Positions 5,418-5,535 of a stretch of DNA of 5,535 bases are shown here, in pieces. Every line of letters starts with the position of its first letter. Position 1 is the stretch's first letter. The DNA is taken from the NCBI GenBank assembly GCA_002470695.1, contig DKNM01000062.1:2406-7940 (forward strand), given 5' to 3'. The stretch is from Candidatus Neomicrothrix sp. UBA7388. GTDB taxonomy: Bacteria > Actinomycetota > Acidimicrobiia > Acidimicrobiales > Poriferisodalaceae. The notes under the pieces are model-generated. The model worked only from the letters and a program-made list of their open reading frames with translations. It was not told the origin of the DNA and ran no database searches. Position numbers and translations under genes: made by a program.

Positions 5418-5535
5418 TGGCTGGTAAAAAGAAGCAACCGCGCATGAGCCCTAAAGACACGAGGAAGCCGCGTAAAAAGAAGGTCAGCCCTCTTGTCAAG
5501 GACAAAATTGACTACGTGGACTATAAAGATGTGAA
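5417..5535 (+). CDS. rpsR: 30S ribosomal protein S18, N-terminal part (runs off window)
   Basis: S18 forms a heterodimer with S6 on the 30S platform. The 39 visible codons begin at an ATG that overlaps the ssb stop by one base (TAATG). The basic N-terminus (MAGKKKQPRMSPKDTRKPRK) is followed by KKVSPLVKDKIDYVDYKDV, the typical S18 core with DKIDYVDYKD. The zinc-type form has KVCPFCKDK at this place; here it reads KVSPLVKDK, so both cysteines are absent and this is a Cys-minus S18. The C-terminal part lies outside the window. Its partner S6 is encoded two genes upstream in the same operon. Confidence 0.95.
   Translation, partial: MAGKKKQPRMSPKDTRKPRKKKVSPLVKDKIDYVDYKDV

Noticed and set aside
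5125..5505. 126-codon minus-strand open frame opposite ssb and rpsR
   Set aside because: It is antisense to two certain genes, with no family features; an ordinary shadow.

Overview
The window looks like an ordinary chromosomal segment of an actinobacterium with moderate GC. It is most like the class Acidimicrobiia or a related streamlined aquatic lineage. The lineage is inferred from: a full-length CarD that retains the actinobacterial wedge tryptophan; a DUF5318-type protein next to a bifunctional-PBP-like protein, as in Rv0049-ponA1 of Mycobacterium; and the rpsF-ssb-rpsR cluster following them. No mobile elements, tRNA/rRNA genes or CRISPR arrays are visible.

Layout. Positions 1-1026 are read on the minus strand. 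They hold carD (544-1026) and, downstream of it, the start of a GNAT acetyltransferase that runs off the left edge (1-473). A divergent intergenic region (1027-1171) separates them from a long plus-strand series: CCA-adding tRNA nucleotidyltransferase (1172-2437), a small two-CxxC DUF5318-like protein (about 2460-2840), a membrane-anchored penicillin-binding-protein-like protein (2939-4459), a 161-bp regulatory gap, then rpsF (4621-4962), ssb (4974-5417) and the start of rpsR (5417-end).

How the genes relate. Most of the window serves core information processing: transcription initiation (CarD), tRNA 3'-end maturation, 30S platform proteins S6 and S18, and SSB. The rpsF-ssb-rpsR genes form a tight operon with 11-nt and overlapping junctions. 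Their leader carries a good -10 element and a GC-rich hairpin with an exposed CCG, resembling the S6:S18 autoregulatory leader.

What stands out. The 506-aa PBP-like protein keeps the architecture of a class A PBP (TM anchor, GT51 region, transpeptidase-like region) but appears to have lost the first catalytic Glu of GT51, the SxxK serine and the KTG motif. It is therefore a probable pseudo-PBP, still in its conserved place. Two other proteins also lack expected residues: the tRNA nucleotidyltransferase has a shrunken HD region with the HD pair replaced, and S18 lacks the CxxC cysteines. No defence system or exotic element was found; the pseudo-PBP is the best candidate for new biology.
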